Assembly: GCA_964630595.1 (NCBI GenBank)
Contig: CAZVVT010000006.1
Coordinates: 12,231 to 76,230, forward strand
Origin: CAZVVT01 sp964630595
GTDB lineage: Bacteria; Chlamydiota; Chlamydiia; Chlamydiales; VFKH01
Direction: 5' to 3'
DNA length: 64,000 nt
The translations under genes were made by a program, and so were the position numbers. Of this stretch, positions 50,757 to 57,524 are shown piece by piece (the first letter of the stretch is position 1; every line of letters begins with the position of its first letter). The notes under the pieces were generated by a model. The model worked only from the letters and a program-made list of their open reading frames with translations, was not told the DNA's origin and did not search any database.

Positions 50757-51525
50757 CTTAGAAAGAGGTGTGCTGAGGTTTACAGAAAGAGGCGAGCGAT
50801 TTCTCACTCATCTGCATAGAATCGCAGGTGTCATTGCCACCCTTTTTGAAGAGACAAATAAATCAGCTCTTGCGCTGATCCCCACTCTTCCTAAAAAACC
50901 TTGCCTGGATGTTCGTCGATTTGTTGCTAAAGAAGACATGCAGTCCACCTTTACTTGCACGCTGGGTCTTGCAACAGTTCATTTAGTTGCCAAGAGCGCA
51001 GGTATCGGTGGCCCCAGAGCTTTCATAGAAACAATCTACCTGTTCTGCTTGAGTGCTGCATTTGAGTTGCTACGCCAAATGCGCAATCCTCTGATCGACA
51101 CAACACTGCCTCGTAGCAGCTCCATTATCTTTGCAAAAATGCAGGAGCTGGCAACTGTACTCCCCTCTTACCAATTCCTTCACGCAACGTTTGTGGCCGA
51201 TGCAGTTGCAACACATCTCGCCCTAAGGGCCGATCTTTCTATAGATGTCTCGCATGCTTACGGCACTTTAGCTTTCATGATCACAGCCGTTGCTATTTTT
51301 AGCTTTGTTGTTGCACTAGGCAGCTCTTTTAGTCGCACCTTTATGAAGGTGACTCTGGTTCAAGTTGCTATTTTCTGCTTGGCCCTCATCTCTTCTATAG
51401 ATCCGGAAACTCTCTCTTTTCGACATGCGATAGGAAGCTCTTTAGAAACCAGCTTGAAGTGGACAGCAATCATCTTTTTATTGAGCATTCTTGGGTCGAT
51501 TCCCGCCGCTGCCAGAGACGCTTAA
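50734..51525 (+). CDS. hypothetical multi-pass membrane protein
   Basis: 263 aa. Not recognised. A charged N-terminal stretch (RDLERGVLRFTERGERFLTHLHR) is followed by several hydrophobic segments: around 75-120, then LAFMITAVAIFSFVVALGSS, VQVAIFCLALISSI and IIFLLSILGSIPAA near the C-terminus. The N-terminus overlaps the end of rimO by 23 bases. Its stop overlaps the PPi-PFK stop by four bases (TTAA). Confidence 0.62.
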   Translation: MAAAVIRDLERGVLRFTERGERFLTHLHRIAGVIATLFEETNKSALALIPTLPKKPCLDVRRFVAKEDMQSTFTCTLGLATVHLVAKSAGIGGPRAFIETIYLFCLSAAFELLRQMRNPLIDTTLPRSSSIIFAKMQELATVLPSYQFLHATFVADAVATHLALRADLSIDVSHAYGTLAFMITAVAIFSFVVALGSSFSRTFMKVTLVQVAIFCLALISSIDPETLSFRHAIGSSLETSLKWTAIIFLLSILGSIPAAARDA

Positions 51526-53093
51526 GCCGTTTCGAGCTGCAGCGTAAGAGGCCTTTCTTCTTGTCCGTCGGGCAGGAAGTATTGAATCGGCCCTGGCTGA
51601 ACATAGTCATCTGCCAATAACCAGCCCTCACGGTAGTAGGCAAAACGTTCAAAGGGTTTTGATTTTAACTCTACTAGAGCTTTCTTAATCACCGGCTTTT
51701 GTTTGCCTTGGCGAGTTTCCAGATGAATCAGGGAAACAAGAGGTACTGCAACGGGCAGCCACTCCAAACAGGAACGATTGAGCCCCTTAATGGCGCACAA
51801 ATAGCCCGATCTGCGCGTGAGTGCAACGTGGGCTGTCCAGAGGCCCAGAGCGTAACAGTAATCGCTGTCAAAGTTGGTGGGCAGTGCGCAACGCCCCTCA
51901 TACCCAAAGAAGTGAGGGATGCAGGGAACCTCGACGCGTTGGTTTACCATCTCCATCAACAATTTTTCCGTGTCGATGCCAGAGACGTGAACGTTGCCAT
52001 GGGAATCCCTTTTCGCTAAAAGCTGCGTCTGGATATCTTCTGGAATGGAATCGAGAGTTCTGCGCGCATTGTCGGAAAGCTTCGACCGCACTTGATCGAC
52101 AGGCGTATCCAGCAAAGCCTTGTTGAGCTCTGCAATCAACTGCGCCACATCGGGCATGAATTCTACCAACCCCTCGGGAAGAAGAATCACGCCAAAGTTG
52201 CGACCGATTTTGGCCCGCGCTTCGATACCATCCAAAATAGACTGCACAACATCTGTGAGCTTCTGTTTCTTTGCCTTGATTTCCTCTGAAATGAGCGCCA
52301 TGTTAGGCCGCGTACGCAACGCGCACTCAAGGGTCACATGAGAGGCGGAGCGACCCATCAGCTTCACAAAGTGGTAGTACTTGCGAGAGGAAACGGCGTC
52401 TTTGGCAATGTTGCCGATCAATTCAGAATAGAGTCTGGTGGCGGTATCAAAACCAAAAGAGAGATCGATGAACTCGTTTTTGAGATCGCCATCAATGGTC
52501 TTTGGCACACCCAGAACAGCCGTTTTGCAGGAGTGCTGCGCAAAGTACTCTGCCAACACAGCGGAGTTGGTGTTAGAATCATCGCCGCCAATGACAACGA
52601 GGGCATCCAGATCGCGCGCTTTTGCAGTCAGCAAAGCCAGCTGCAGCTGCTCTTCGCTTTCAATCTTCGTACGGCCCGAACCCATCAGATCAAAGCCGCC
52701 CTGATTGCGCACTTCGTTGACCGATTCCGCCTCGATGATCATCGCACTGTTATTAACGATCCCTTCCGGACCGCCCAAAAACCCGACCATGCGAGGACGC
52801 TCCACGCGCTGCGAAAGAGCATCAAAGAGCCCCGCAATCACATTGTGACCGCCCGGGGCCGGCCCACCAGAAAAAACAACGCCTAAAGTAAAGGAGGGTA
52901 ACCGACTCTGCCCCATTGTGTGGGCAATCTTCAATACTTTTTGCCCGCTTGTCTTCGGAAAATGGTTGATGACGTCGGCACTCAACTCTCTATTTACCTC
53001 CACCTCAATGACGGAAACCCTTGTCGCAATCTCCAGCGCATGAGGCACTTTAGGACGATAGGTGAGTCTCAAGCGACAAAGGGAACTATACAC
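51522..53093 (-). CDS. pfp: pyrophosphate-dependent 6-phosphofructokinase
   Basis: About 523 aa, PPi-type long phosphofructokinase as in Chlamydia. VVFSGGPAPGGHN is the PPi/ATP-binding loop, VIGGDDSNTN contains the Asp of the PPi type, GVPKTIDGDLKN the substrate loop, and MGRSASHVTLECA the catalytic Arg region. The start is uncertain: GTG 53093 has GAGG six bases upstream, but both lie in the terminal inverted repeat of the MITE-like element; ATG 53123 is inside that element, and TTG 53072 lies just outside. Family-like sequence begins around LRLTYRPKVPHAL, shared with other long PFKs. In Chlamydia this gene neighbours the hydrolase CT206. Confidence 0.93.
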   Translation of the reverse strand: MYSSLCRLRLTYRPKVPHALEIATRVSVIEVEVNRELSADVINHFPKTSGQKVLKIAHTMGQSRLPSFTLGVVFSGGPAPGGHNVIAGLFDALSQRVERPRMVGFLGGPEGIVNNSAMIIEAESVNEVRNQGGFDLMGSGRTKIESEEQLQLALLTAKARDLDALVVIGGDDSNTNSAVLAEYFAQHSCKTAVLGVPKTIDGDLKNEFIDLSFGFDTATRLYSELIGNIAKDAVSSRKYYHFVKLMGRSASHVTLECALRTRPNMALISEEIKAKKQKLTDVVQSILDGIEARAKIGRNFGVILLPEGLVEFMPDVAQLIAELNKALLDTPVDQVRSKLSDNARRTLDSIPEDIQTQLLAKRDSHGNVHVSGIDTEKLLMEMVNQRVEVPCIPHFFGYEGRCALPTNFDSDYCYALGLWTAHVALTRRSGYLCAIKGLNRSCLEWLPVAVPLVSLIHLETRQGKQKPVIKKALVELKSKPFERFAYYREGWLLADDYVQPGPIQYFLPDGQEERPLTLQLETA

Positions 53094-53259
53094 AAACAAC
53101 CTCAAGAATTGGGAATATGCCAAGGAGGCGCTTTGAATTTAAGCCAAACGCAGTTGGCGCCGAAGCAGCCCAACTTGAATAAGTTGGGCGATGCAGGCGG
53201 GCTGAAATACAAAGCCTGCCGACGCCGGCAGAAACCAATCCTTGAGATTGTTTGTGTAT
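53088..53259. mobile_element. MITE-like element with 25-bp terminal inverted repeats
   Basis: 172 bp between the alpha/beta hydrolase and PPi-PFK genes. Bases 53088-53112 and the reverse complement of 53235-53259 match at 23 of 25 positions, the two differences being transitions. TA sits at both ends (53089-53090 and 53257-53258), as in IS630/mariner-type target sites. Inside is a perfect 9-bp hairpin (53168-53176 with 53181-53189, loop GAAT) and a 6-bp stem (53193-53198 with 53214-53219). No transposase is present. It lies across the hydrolase stop and the PFK start. Alternatively it is a structured RNA; the two are not separable from one copy. Confidence 0.6.
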
Positions 53260-54008
53260 CATATATGTCTGTCAAACCACTCAAGGGTTGCATTGATTAA
53301 CATTTTGCGTTCTTTGTTATCAGTAAACTGATGGTCGGAGTTGGGTAGTTCTAAAAAACTCGTCTCGTAGTTTGATTCTTTCGCCGCCTGTTCATACTGC
53401 GCAAAGTGGGAATCATCGACTGTCTCATCTCTGCCACCACGCACGAAAAGCGTTGGCTGCGATTGCGCCCCGCGCAGCGCAAGGCTGGGGTTGAGTTGAA
53501 AGAACTGCTCAAAGAAACGGGAATCTACCAACCGCCCGCGATAGGGAAGATAGGGCGGCTTGGGCGTGGGCAGCTTCTCCCAATCTGCTCTCCATTGCCG
53601 CCCATCAAAGACGGGTGCCCAAAGAGCCAGTGCGGCCAGTTCGTGACGCTCTGCGAGAAGGGAGGAGAGCATGCCTCCCAGAGAAATACCGATCACGGCT
53701 ATCTTAGGCGCCAGTTTGAGCACTTGCTGGAAGGAAGCCTCAGAGTCCTCTAGCAGACGTTCAAGAGTAGTAGACTCAAAGGTTCCCTCACTATCCCCGG
53801 CTCCGCGGAAATCCACCCGCAAGCTGGAAATATTCTTTTCTGCAAGACCCTCCGCCATCTCTACAAAGAGGCGGTTGAATCCCACCTTGTTTCCTCCAAA
53901 GCCGTGGCAAAAAAGAACAGCTGCTCGAGGGTTTTTTACAGTGTGTGTGACGGCAAAAAGCTTTTGCCCAGCCACAGAATAGATCAGGGGCTCGCGAGTA
54001 TCTAGCAT
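53259..54008 (-). CDS. alpha/beta hydrolase (CT206-like)
   Basis: 249 aa. Opening HGFGGNKVGFNRLF, nucleophile elbow GISLGGMLS, Asp in GRDETVDDS and the C-terminal His in NSDHQF show a serine hydrolase. No signal peptide. In Chlamydia a protein of this kind (CT206) sits beside the phosphofructokinase gene, as here, though now separated by the MITE-like element. Substrate unknown; older annotations call it an acyltransferase. The stop codon (53259-53261) uses the terminal base of the element's right repeat. Confidence 0.86.
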   Translation of the reverse strand: MLDTREPLIYSVAGQKLFAVTHTVKNPRAAVLFCHGFGGNKVGFNRLFVEMAEGLAEKNISSLRVDFRGAGDSEGTFESTTLERLLEDSEASFQQVLKLAPKIAVIGISLGGMLSSLLAERHELAALALWAPVFDGRQWRADWEKLPTPKPPYLPYRGRLVDSRFFEQFFQLNPSLALRGAQSQPTLFVRGGRDETVDDSHFAQYEQAAKESNYETSFLELPNSDHQFTDNKERKMLINATLEWFDRHI

Positions 54009-54036
54009 GGACGGGCAAGTTTCGCCTGATCACGCA

Positions 54037-54052
54037 ATTTCTGGCCAGAAAT
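54037..54052. promoter_or_regulatory. 16-bp perfect palindrome upstream of the amino-acid ABC operon
   Basis: ATTTCTGGCCAGAAAT is a perfect inverted repeat in the 146-base divergent region between the hydrolase (54008) and binding-protein (54155) genes. A weak promoter pair, TTCGCT (54090) and TAATAC (54113) with 17 bases between, lies downstream. The palindrome could be an operator for a transport regulator; it does not match the ArgR box. Confidence 0.35.
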
Positions 54053-54154
54053 ACCCAAATGTGCGACAATTCCCTTATGGAACTTTCCTTTCGCTTCCAT
54101 CGTCTTCATTCCTAATACTCGTCGACCCATTCACTCATCCATTTAGGAAAAATT

Positions 54155-54898
54155 ATGATCTCTCGAATTTTGATTGGCCTGTTGGCCACCTGCGCTCTTT
54201 TTGGCGCACCCAATGAACTGATTGTCGGAACCACCGGCGGCTATGCCCCTTTCGCTTCTGTGAATGAAGCGGGCGAAATGGAGGGCTTTGACATCGATGT
54301 GGCCAAAGCACTCGCTGCGCGACTCAATAAACAACTCGTGCTCAAAGATCTGGGCAACATGCCCTCTCTACTCATGGCGCTGAAGCTCAAAAAGGTCGAC
54401 TGCGTCATCTGGGCTGTGTCGATCACGAAGGCGCGGCAGGAAAAGATGTTCCTGATCCACTACCAAGGCGATGCGGTAACCTCCATCCCCATGCTCTTTT
54501 GGGGCAAAGCGCCCGAGGGGCAAAAGTGTCCTGAAGACGTGGTAAAGGCTGGAGGCATGATGGTGGTGGAAGCAGGCTCTTTCCAAGAGCAGCTCCTGCA
54601 AAAACTGCCCGCTGCTCAGGTGCGGCCCGTTACCTCCATCGTAGATGCACTTCTCGAACTGCGTTATGGCAAAGCGCAAGCAACGTTGGCAGACCCTGGA
54701 CTCATCACTAAAATTGTCTCCACGCAGCCCGAGGTGAAGGTAGTGCTTGTCCCTCTGGAAGAGAGCGACATGGCCTTCGGCAACGGCATCTGCGTAGACA
54801 AATCCAATGAAGCGCTCGCTCAAGAAATTGAGCTGGCCATCGCCGCTATGAAGAGCGACCAAACCATCGCAAAGCTCGAGGCATTATGGATGAAGTAA
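54155..54898 (+). CDS. amino-acid ABC transporter substrate-binding protein (ArtJ-like)
   Basis: 247 aa. A signal peptide (SRILIGLLATCALFGA) precedes a family 3 solute-binding domain opening ELIVGTTGGYAPFASVNEAGEMEGFDIDVAKAL. The Cys in the signal region is not followed by a lipobox, so it is probably periplasmic rather than lipidated. Similar to chlamydial ArtJ (CT381), which binds arginine, but the residues do not fix specificity. It is the first gene of an ABC operon; the permease overlaps its end by 13 bases. Confidence 0.9.
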   Translation: MISRILIGLLATCALFGAPNELIVGTTGGYAPFASVNEAGEMEGFDIDVAKALAARLNKQLVLKDLGNMPSLLMALKLKKVDCVIWAVSITKARQEKMFLIHYQGDAVTSIPMLFWGKAPEGQKCPEDVVKAGGMMVVEAGSFQEQLLQKLPAAQVRPVTSIVDALLELRYGKAQATLADPGLITKIVSTQPEVKVVLVPLEESDMAFGNGICVDKSNEALAQEIELAIAAMKSDQTIAKLEALWMK

Positions 54899-55527
54899 TC
54901 CGCTATATGCCTCTCCTGCTGCAGGGAGCAAAGCTCACCCTGCTCATCCTTTTTGGTAGCGCCCTGATCAGCATGAGCTGCGGCCTATTCTTCGGCATCG
55001 CGATGGCACAAGCCTGCCGCATTCCCATCCTCTCGCCCTTCGTTGAGTCGCTCACCTTCTTGTTGCGCGCGATCCCCTTCTATGTGCAGCTGTTGCTCGT
55101 CTATTTCGTTCTACCAGAAATTTTGGGACTGAACCTAGACGGCCTGACGGCCTCCATCATTGCCTTGGGGCTCTGCTCTTCGGGGTATGTCGCGCACATC
55201 ATTCGCGGGGGCATCAATGCCATTGAGCCGGAGCAGTGGCAATGCGCCGCAGCCCTGGGTTACGGTCGGCGCGTCTCCCTACGCTATGCCATATTGCCGC
55301 AAGTACTGCGTAATAGCCTGCCCATGCTGGGCAATGAGCTGGAGTCGATACTGAAGAGCACGGCCATTGCCGCCTCTATCGGCGTGCTAGAGCTCACGCG
55401 GGCCGGCGCCAACATCGTCTCACGCGAACTCAATCCTATGCTGATCTACTCTACCGTAGCTCTCTTCTACGTGGCGATCTCCGCAGCATTTCAAATCACA
55501 GGCAGGTTGGTGTATGCTCGAAGCTAA
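54886..55527 (+). CDS. amino-acid ABC transporter permease
   Basis: 213 aa with four to five transmembrane segments. RGGINAIEPEQWQCAAALGYGRR contains the EAA-type loop (the cytoplasmic coupling motif), and IRYMPLLLQGAKLTLLI near the start matches the HisM/GlnP family. It forms the membrane pore of a polar amino-acid importer. Overlaps the binding protein by 13 bases and the ATPase by 14 bases. Confidence 0.92.
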   Translation: MDEVIRYMPLLLQGAKLTLLILFGSALISMSCGLFFGIAMAQACRIPILSPFVESLTFLLRAIPFYVQLLLVYFVLPEILGLNLDGLTASIIALGLCSSGYVAHIIRGGINAIEPEQWQCAAALGYGRRVSLRYAILPQVLRNSLPMLGNELESILKSTAIAASIGVLELTRAGANIVSRELNPMLIYSTVALFYVAISAAFQITGRLVYARS

Positions 55528-56143
55528 AGGGCTCTCTCTTGCTTGTCGCATTAAGAATGTCGACTGCCTCGTGCCTCCAGGTCAACTCACGCTTATCTTG
55601 GGGCGCAGCGGTTCGGGCAAAAGCACGCTTCTGCGTTGCCTTGCCGGCCTAGAAAAAAAGATCGAGGGATCGATCACTCTTCATGGTCAAAGCATCTCTT
55701 CCATCAAGCCGAAAGAGCGTGCGTGCATGATCGGTTATATCCCGCAAAGCTTCCTTCTCTTTCCTCACCTGAAAGTACAAGAAGCCATCGCCCAACCCCT
55801 TCGACTCACGCTTGGCCTTCCACGTCAAGAGGCAATGGAGCGCGCTTTAGCGCTGCTGCAGATGTTTGGCATTGAGGAGCTGTGCAACCGCTTACCCTCC
55901 CAAATTTCCGGGGGCCAGCGGCAGCGCGTCTCGATTCTGCGCGCTCTCGGGCTCAATCCCTCCTACCTTCTTCTCGACGAACCCTCTTCCGCCCTCGACC
56001 CTGACAACACGCGCATTCTTGCCGATATTCTGCTGCAACTGCAGGCGCAAGGAACTTCTGTCGTGCTCTCTACGCAAGATATGTCTCTTGCGGAGATGGT
56101 GCAAGGGACTGTCTACAAAATGGAAAAAGGTTGTATGCAGTAA
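55514..56143 (+). CDS. amino-acid ABC transporter ATP-binding protein, atypical H-switch
   Basis: 209 aa. Walker A GRSGSGKST, Q-loop YIPQSF, signature ISGGQRQRVS and Walker B YLLLDEP are all present. The switch region reads VVLSTQDM, with Gln where the conserved His normally lies. The protein is also short for GlnQ-type ATPases (about 240 aa). It hydrolyses ATP to drive import with the permease upstream. The 3' neighbour is a FAD monooxygenase starting three bases after the stop. Confidence 0.88.
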   Translation: MLEAKGLSLACRIKNVDCLVPPGQLTLILGRSGSGKSTLLRCLAGLEKKIEGSITLHGQSISSIKPKERACMIGYIPQSFLLFPHLKVQEAIAQPLRLTLGLPRQEAMERALALLQMFGIEELCNRLPSQISGGQRQRVSILRALGLNPSYLLLDEPSSALDPDNTRILADILLQLQAQGTSVVLSTQDMSLAEMVQGTVYKMEKGCMQ

Positions 56144-56146
56144 GGC

Positions 56147-57469
56147 ATGTTCCTGATCTGCGGCGCAGGCCCCACCGGACTCACCCTCGCCATTCAATGC
56201 GCTCGGCGCAACATCCCCTTCCGCATCATCGAAAAAGAGCTGCAGCGCTCTCCCTACTCGAGAGCTTTGGTCGTCTGGAGCGCCTGCCTCGAAAGCTTTC
56301 GAGCCATGGGCATCACTCTCCACGGCATCCAGCCCTCTTCCATCACCATCTCTGATCGCCACAGAACTCTCGCCCATTTTGCCCCCGAAACTCCCGCTCT
56401 CTTCCTTCCCCAAGGCACCCTCGAAGAGGTCTTGGAAAACCACCTCAAAACGTTGGGCCACTCCGTAGAGCGCGGCACAGAGCTCCTCTCCTTTCGACAA
56501 GATACGAAGGTTGTTGCGCAAACATCTAAGGGAGAAATTGTTGCGGATTGGATCGCGGGTTGCGATGGCATTCACAGCGCTGTACGGCGCACGCTGGGAA
56601 CGCTCTTTGAGGGCTACGAAGAGCCTTTTATGATCGGTCTGGCGGACTGCGAAGTTACGGGAAGAAGTCTTGAACCGGGCATACATATATCCTGGGGAGC
56701 GAAGGGCTCTGTGGCCTTTCTTCCCGTTACCGAAAAGATCTGGCGCATCATATCGACACACTATACTTCGCCGCTCACTCTGGAGGTGCTGCAAAAAACC
56801 GTTGATGAGTGCGGCCCGGGCAATTGCCGTCTTGTAAACCCAACCTGGATTTCGGAGTTTCACATTCACGAACGACTGGCCGCACGCTTTCAAACCGGCC
56901 GCGCCTTTCTCCTCGGCGATGCTGCTCATGTCCACAGCCCTGCAGGAGGCCAAGGCATGAATACCGGTATTCAAGATGCCGTGAACCTCGGCTGGAAAAT
57001 CCCCTATCTTCACTCCCCCGACGTCCTCCAAAGCTACGAACAAGAGCGCCGCCCCATCGCTGCCAAAGTCATCGCTCAAGCAGCACAGCGCGTCCAATTC
57101 GCCGCCCGCCAAAACCCTCTCATGCGCCTTCTCAAGAACGTCATCGCTCTCACCCTTCCCCGCCTGCGCTATTTCCGTCAACTCTTTGCCCGCTCCCTCT
57201 CCGGCCTCTACCTGCACTACGACAACTCCCGCCTCATCCTCAATTGCGGCGAACATATCCATGGCCAGTATCCCCTCGGCCCCGATCACACCCTCATCTT
57301 CTTCGGAGAAAAACCCAACCTCTCCTTTGGCGACCTGCCCCTTAAAGTCATCCACGTTCCTGAAGGAAACGGTTGGTGCCTGGTTCGCCCCGATCGCTAC
57401 ATCGCCGCACGCGGCACGGCCAGCTGCTTGCCACTCGTGCACGAATACTTCCACCGATTGTTAAGATAA
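56147..57469 (+). CDS. FAD-dependent aromatic-type monooxygenase
   Basis: 440 aa, class A flavoprotein hydroxylase. The FAD-binding GAGPTGLTLAIQCARRNIPF and a second FAD-binding segment, LLGDAAHVHSPAGGQGMNTGIQD, are diagnostic; the DG motif is seen in AGCDGIHSAVRR. This group includes pentachlorophenol and rifampicin-type hydroxylases and polyketide hydroxylases. The substrate is unknown. It follows the ABC ATPase by three bases, so it is probably in the same operon. Unusual in an intracellular bacterium with a reduced genome. Confidence 0.85.
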   Translation: MFLICGAGPTGLTLAIQCARRNIPFRIIEKELQRSPYSRALVVWSACLESFRAMGITLHGIQPSSITISDRHRTLAHFAPETPALFLPQGTLEEVLENHLKTLGHSVERGTELLSFRQDTKVVAQTSKGEIVADWIAGCDGIHSAVRRTLGTLFEGYEEPFMIGLADCEVTGRSLEPGIHISWGAKGSVAFLPVTEKIWRIISTHYTSPLTLEVLQKTVDECGPGNCRLVNPTWISEFHIHERLAARFQTGRAFLLGDAAHVHSPAGGQGMNTGIQDAVNLGWKIPYLHSPDVLQSYEQERRPIAAKVIAQAAQRVQFAARQNPLMRLLKNVIALTLPRLRYFRQLFARSLSGLYLHYDNSRLILNCGEHIHGQYPLGPDHTLIFFGEKPNLSFGDLPLKVIHVPEGNGWCLVRPDRYIAARGTASCLPLVHEYFHRLLR

Positions 57470-57503
57470 TTTTCCAAGCTGTTCACTTGCAAAGTGTTGC
57501 CAA

Positions 57504-57523
57504 ATGTAAAGCCGGCTTTACAT
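57504..57523. terminator. 20-bp perfect palindrome between convergent genes
   Basis: ATGTAAAGCCGGCTTTACAT is a perfect inverted repeat with no loop, in the 55-base gap between the convergent monooxygenase (ends 57469) and nucleotidyltransferase gene (ends 57525). A smaller 5-bp hairpin (CACTT/AAGTG, 57484-57496) precedes it. It could serve as a bidirectional terminator, but no U-tract flanks it. Confidence 0.4.
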
Positions 57524-57524
57524 G

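Noticed and set aside
53168..53189. Hairpin as an intrinsic terminator of the hydrolase gene
   Set aside because: It has no U-tract on either strand and lies symmetrically inside an element with terminal inverted repeats, so it is better explained as part of that element.
53102..53293. 63-codon minus-strand frame through the inverted-repeat element
   Set aside because: It runs through the MITE-like element and the end of the hydrolase gene and has no protein-like features beyond the repeat itself.
55892..57454. Long 520-codon open frame on the minus strand
   Set aside because: It is fully antisense to the FAD monooxygenase, which has clear family motifs; the frame has no recognisable domain and results from codon bias.
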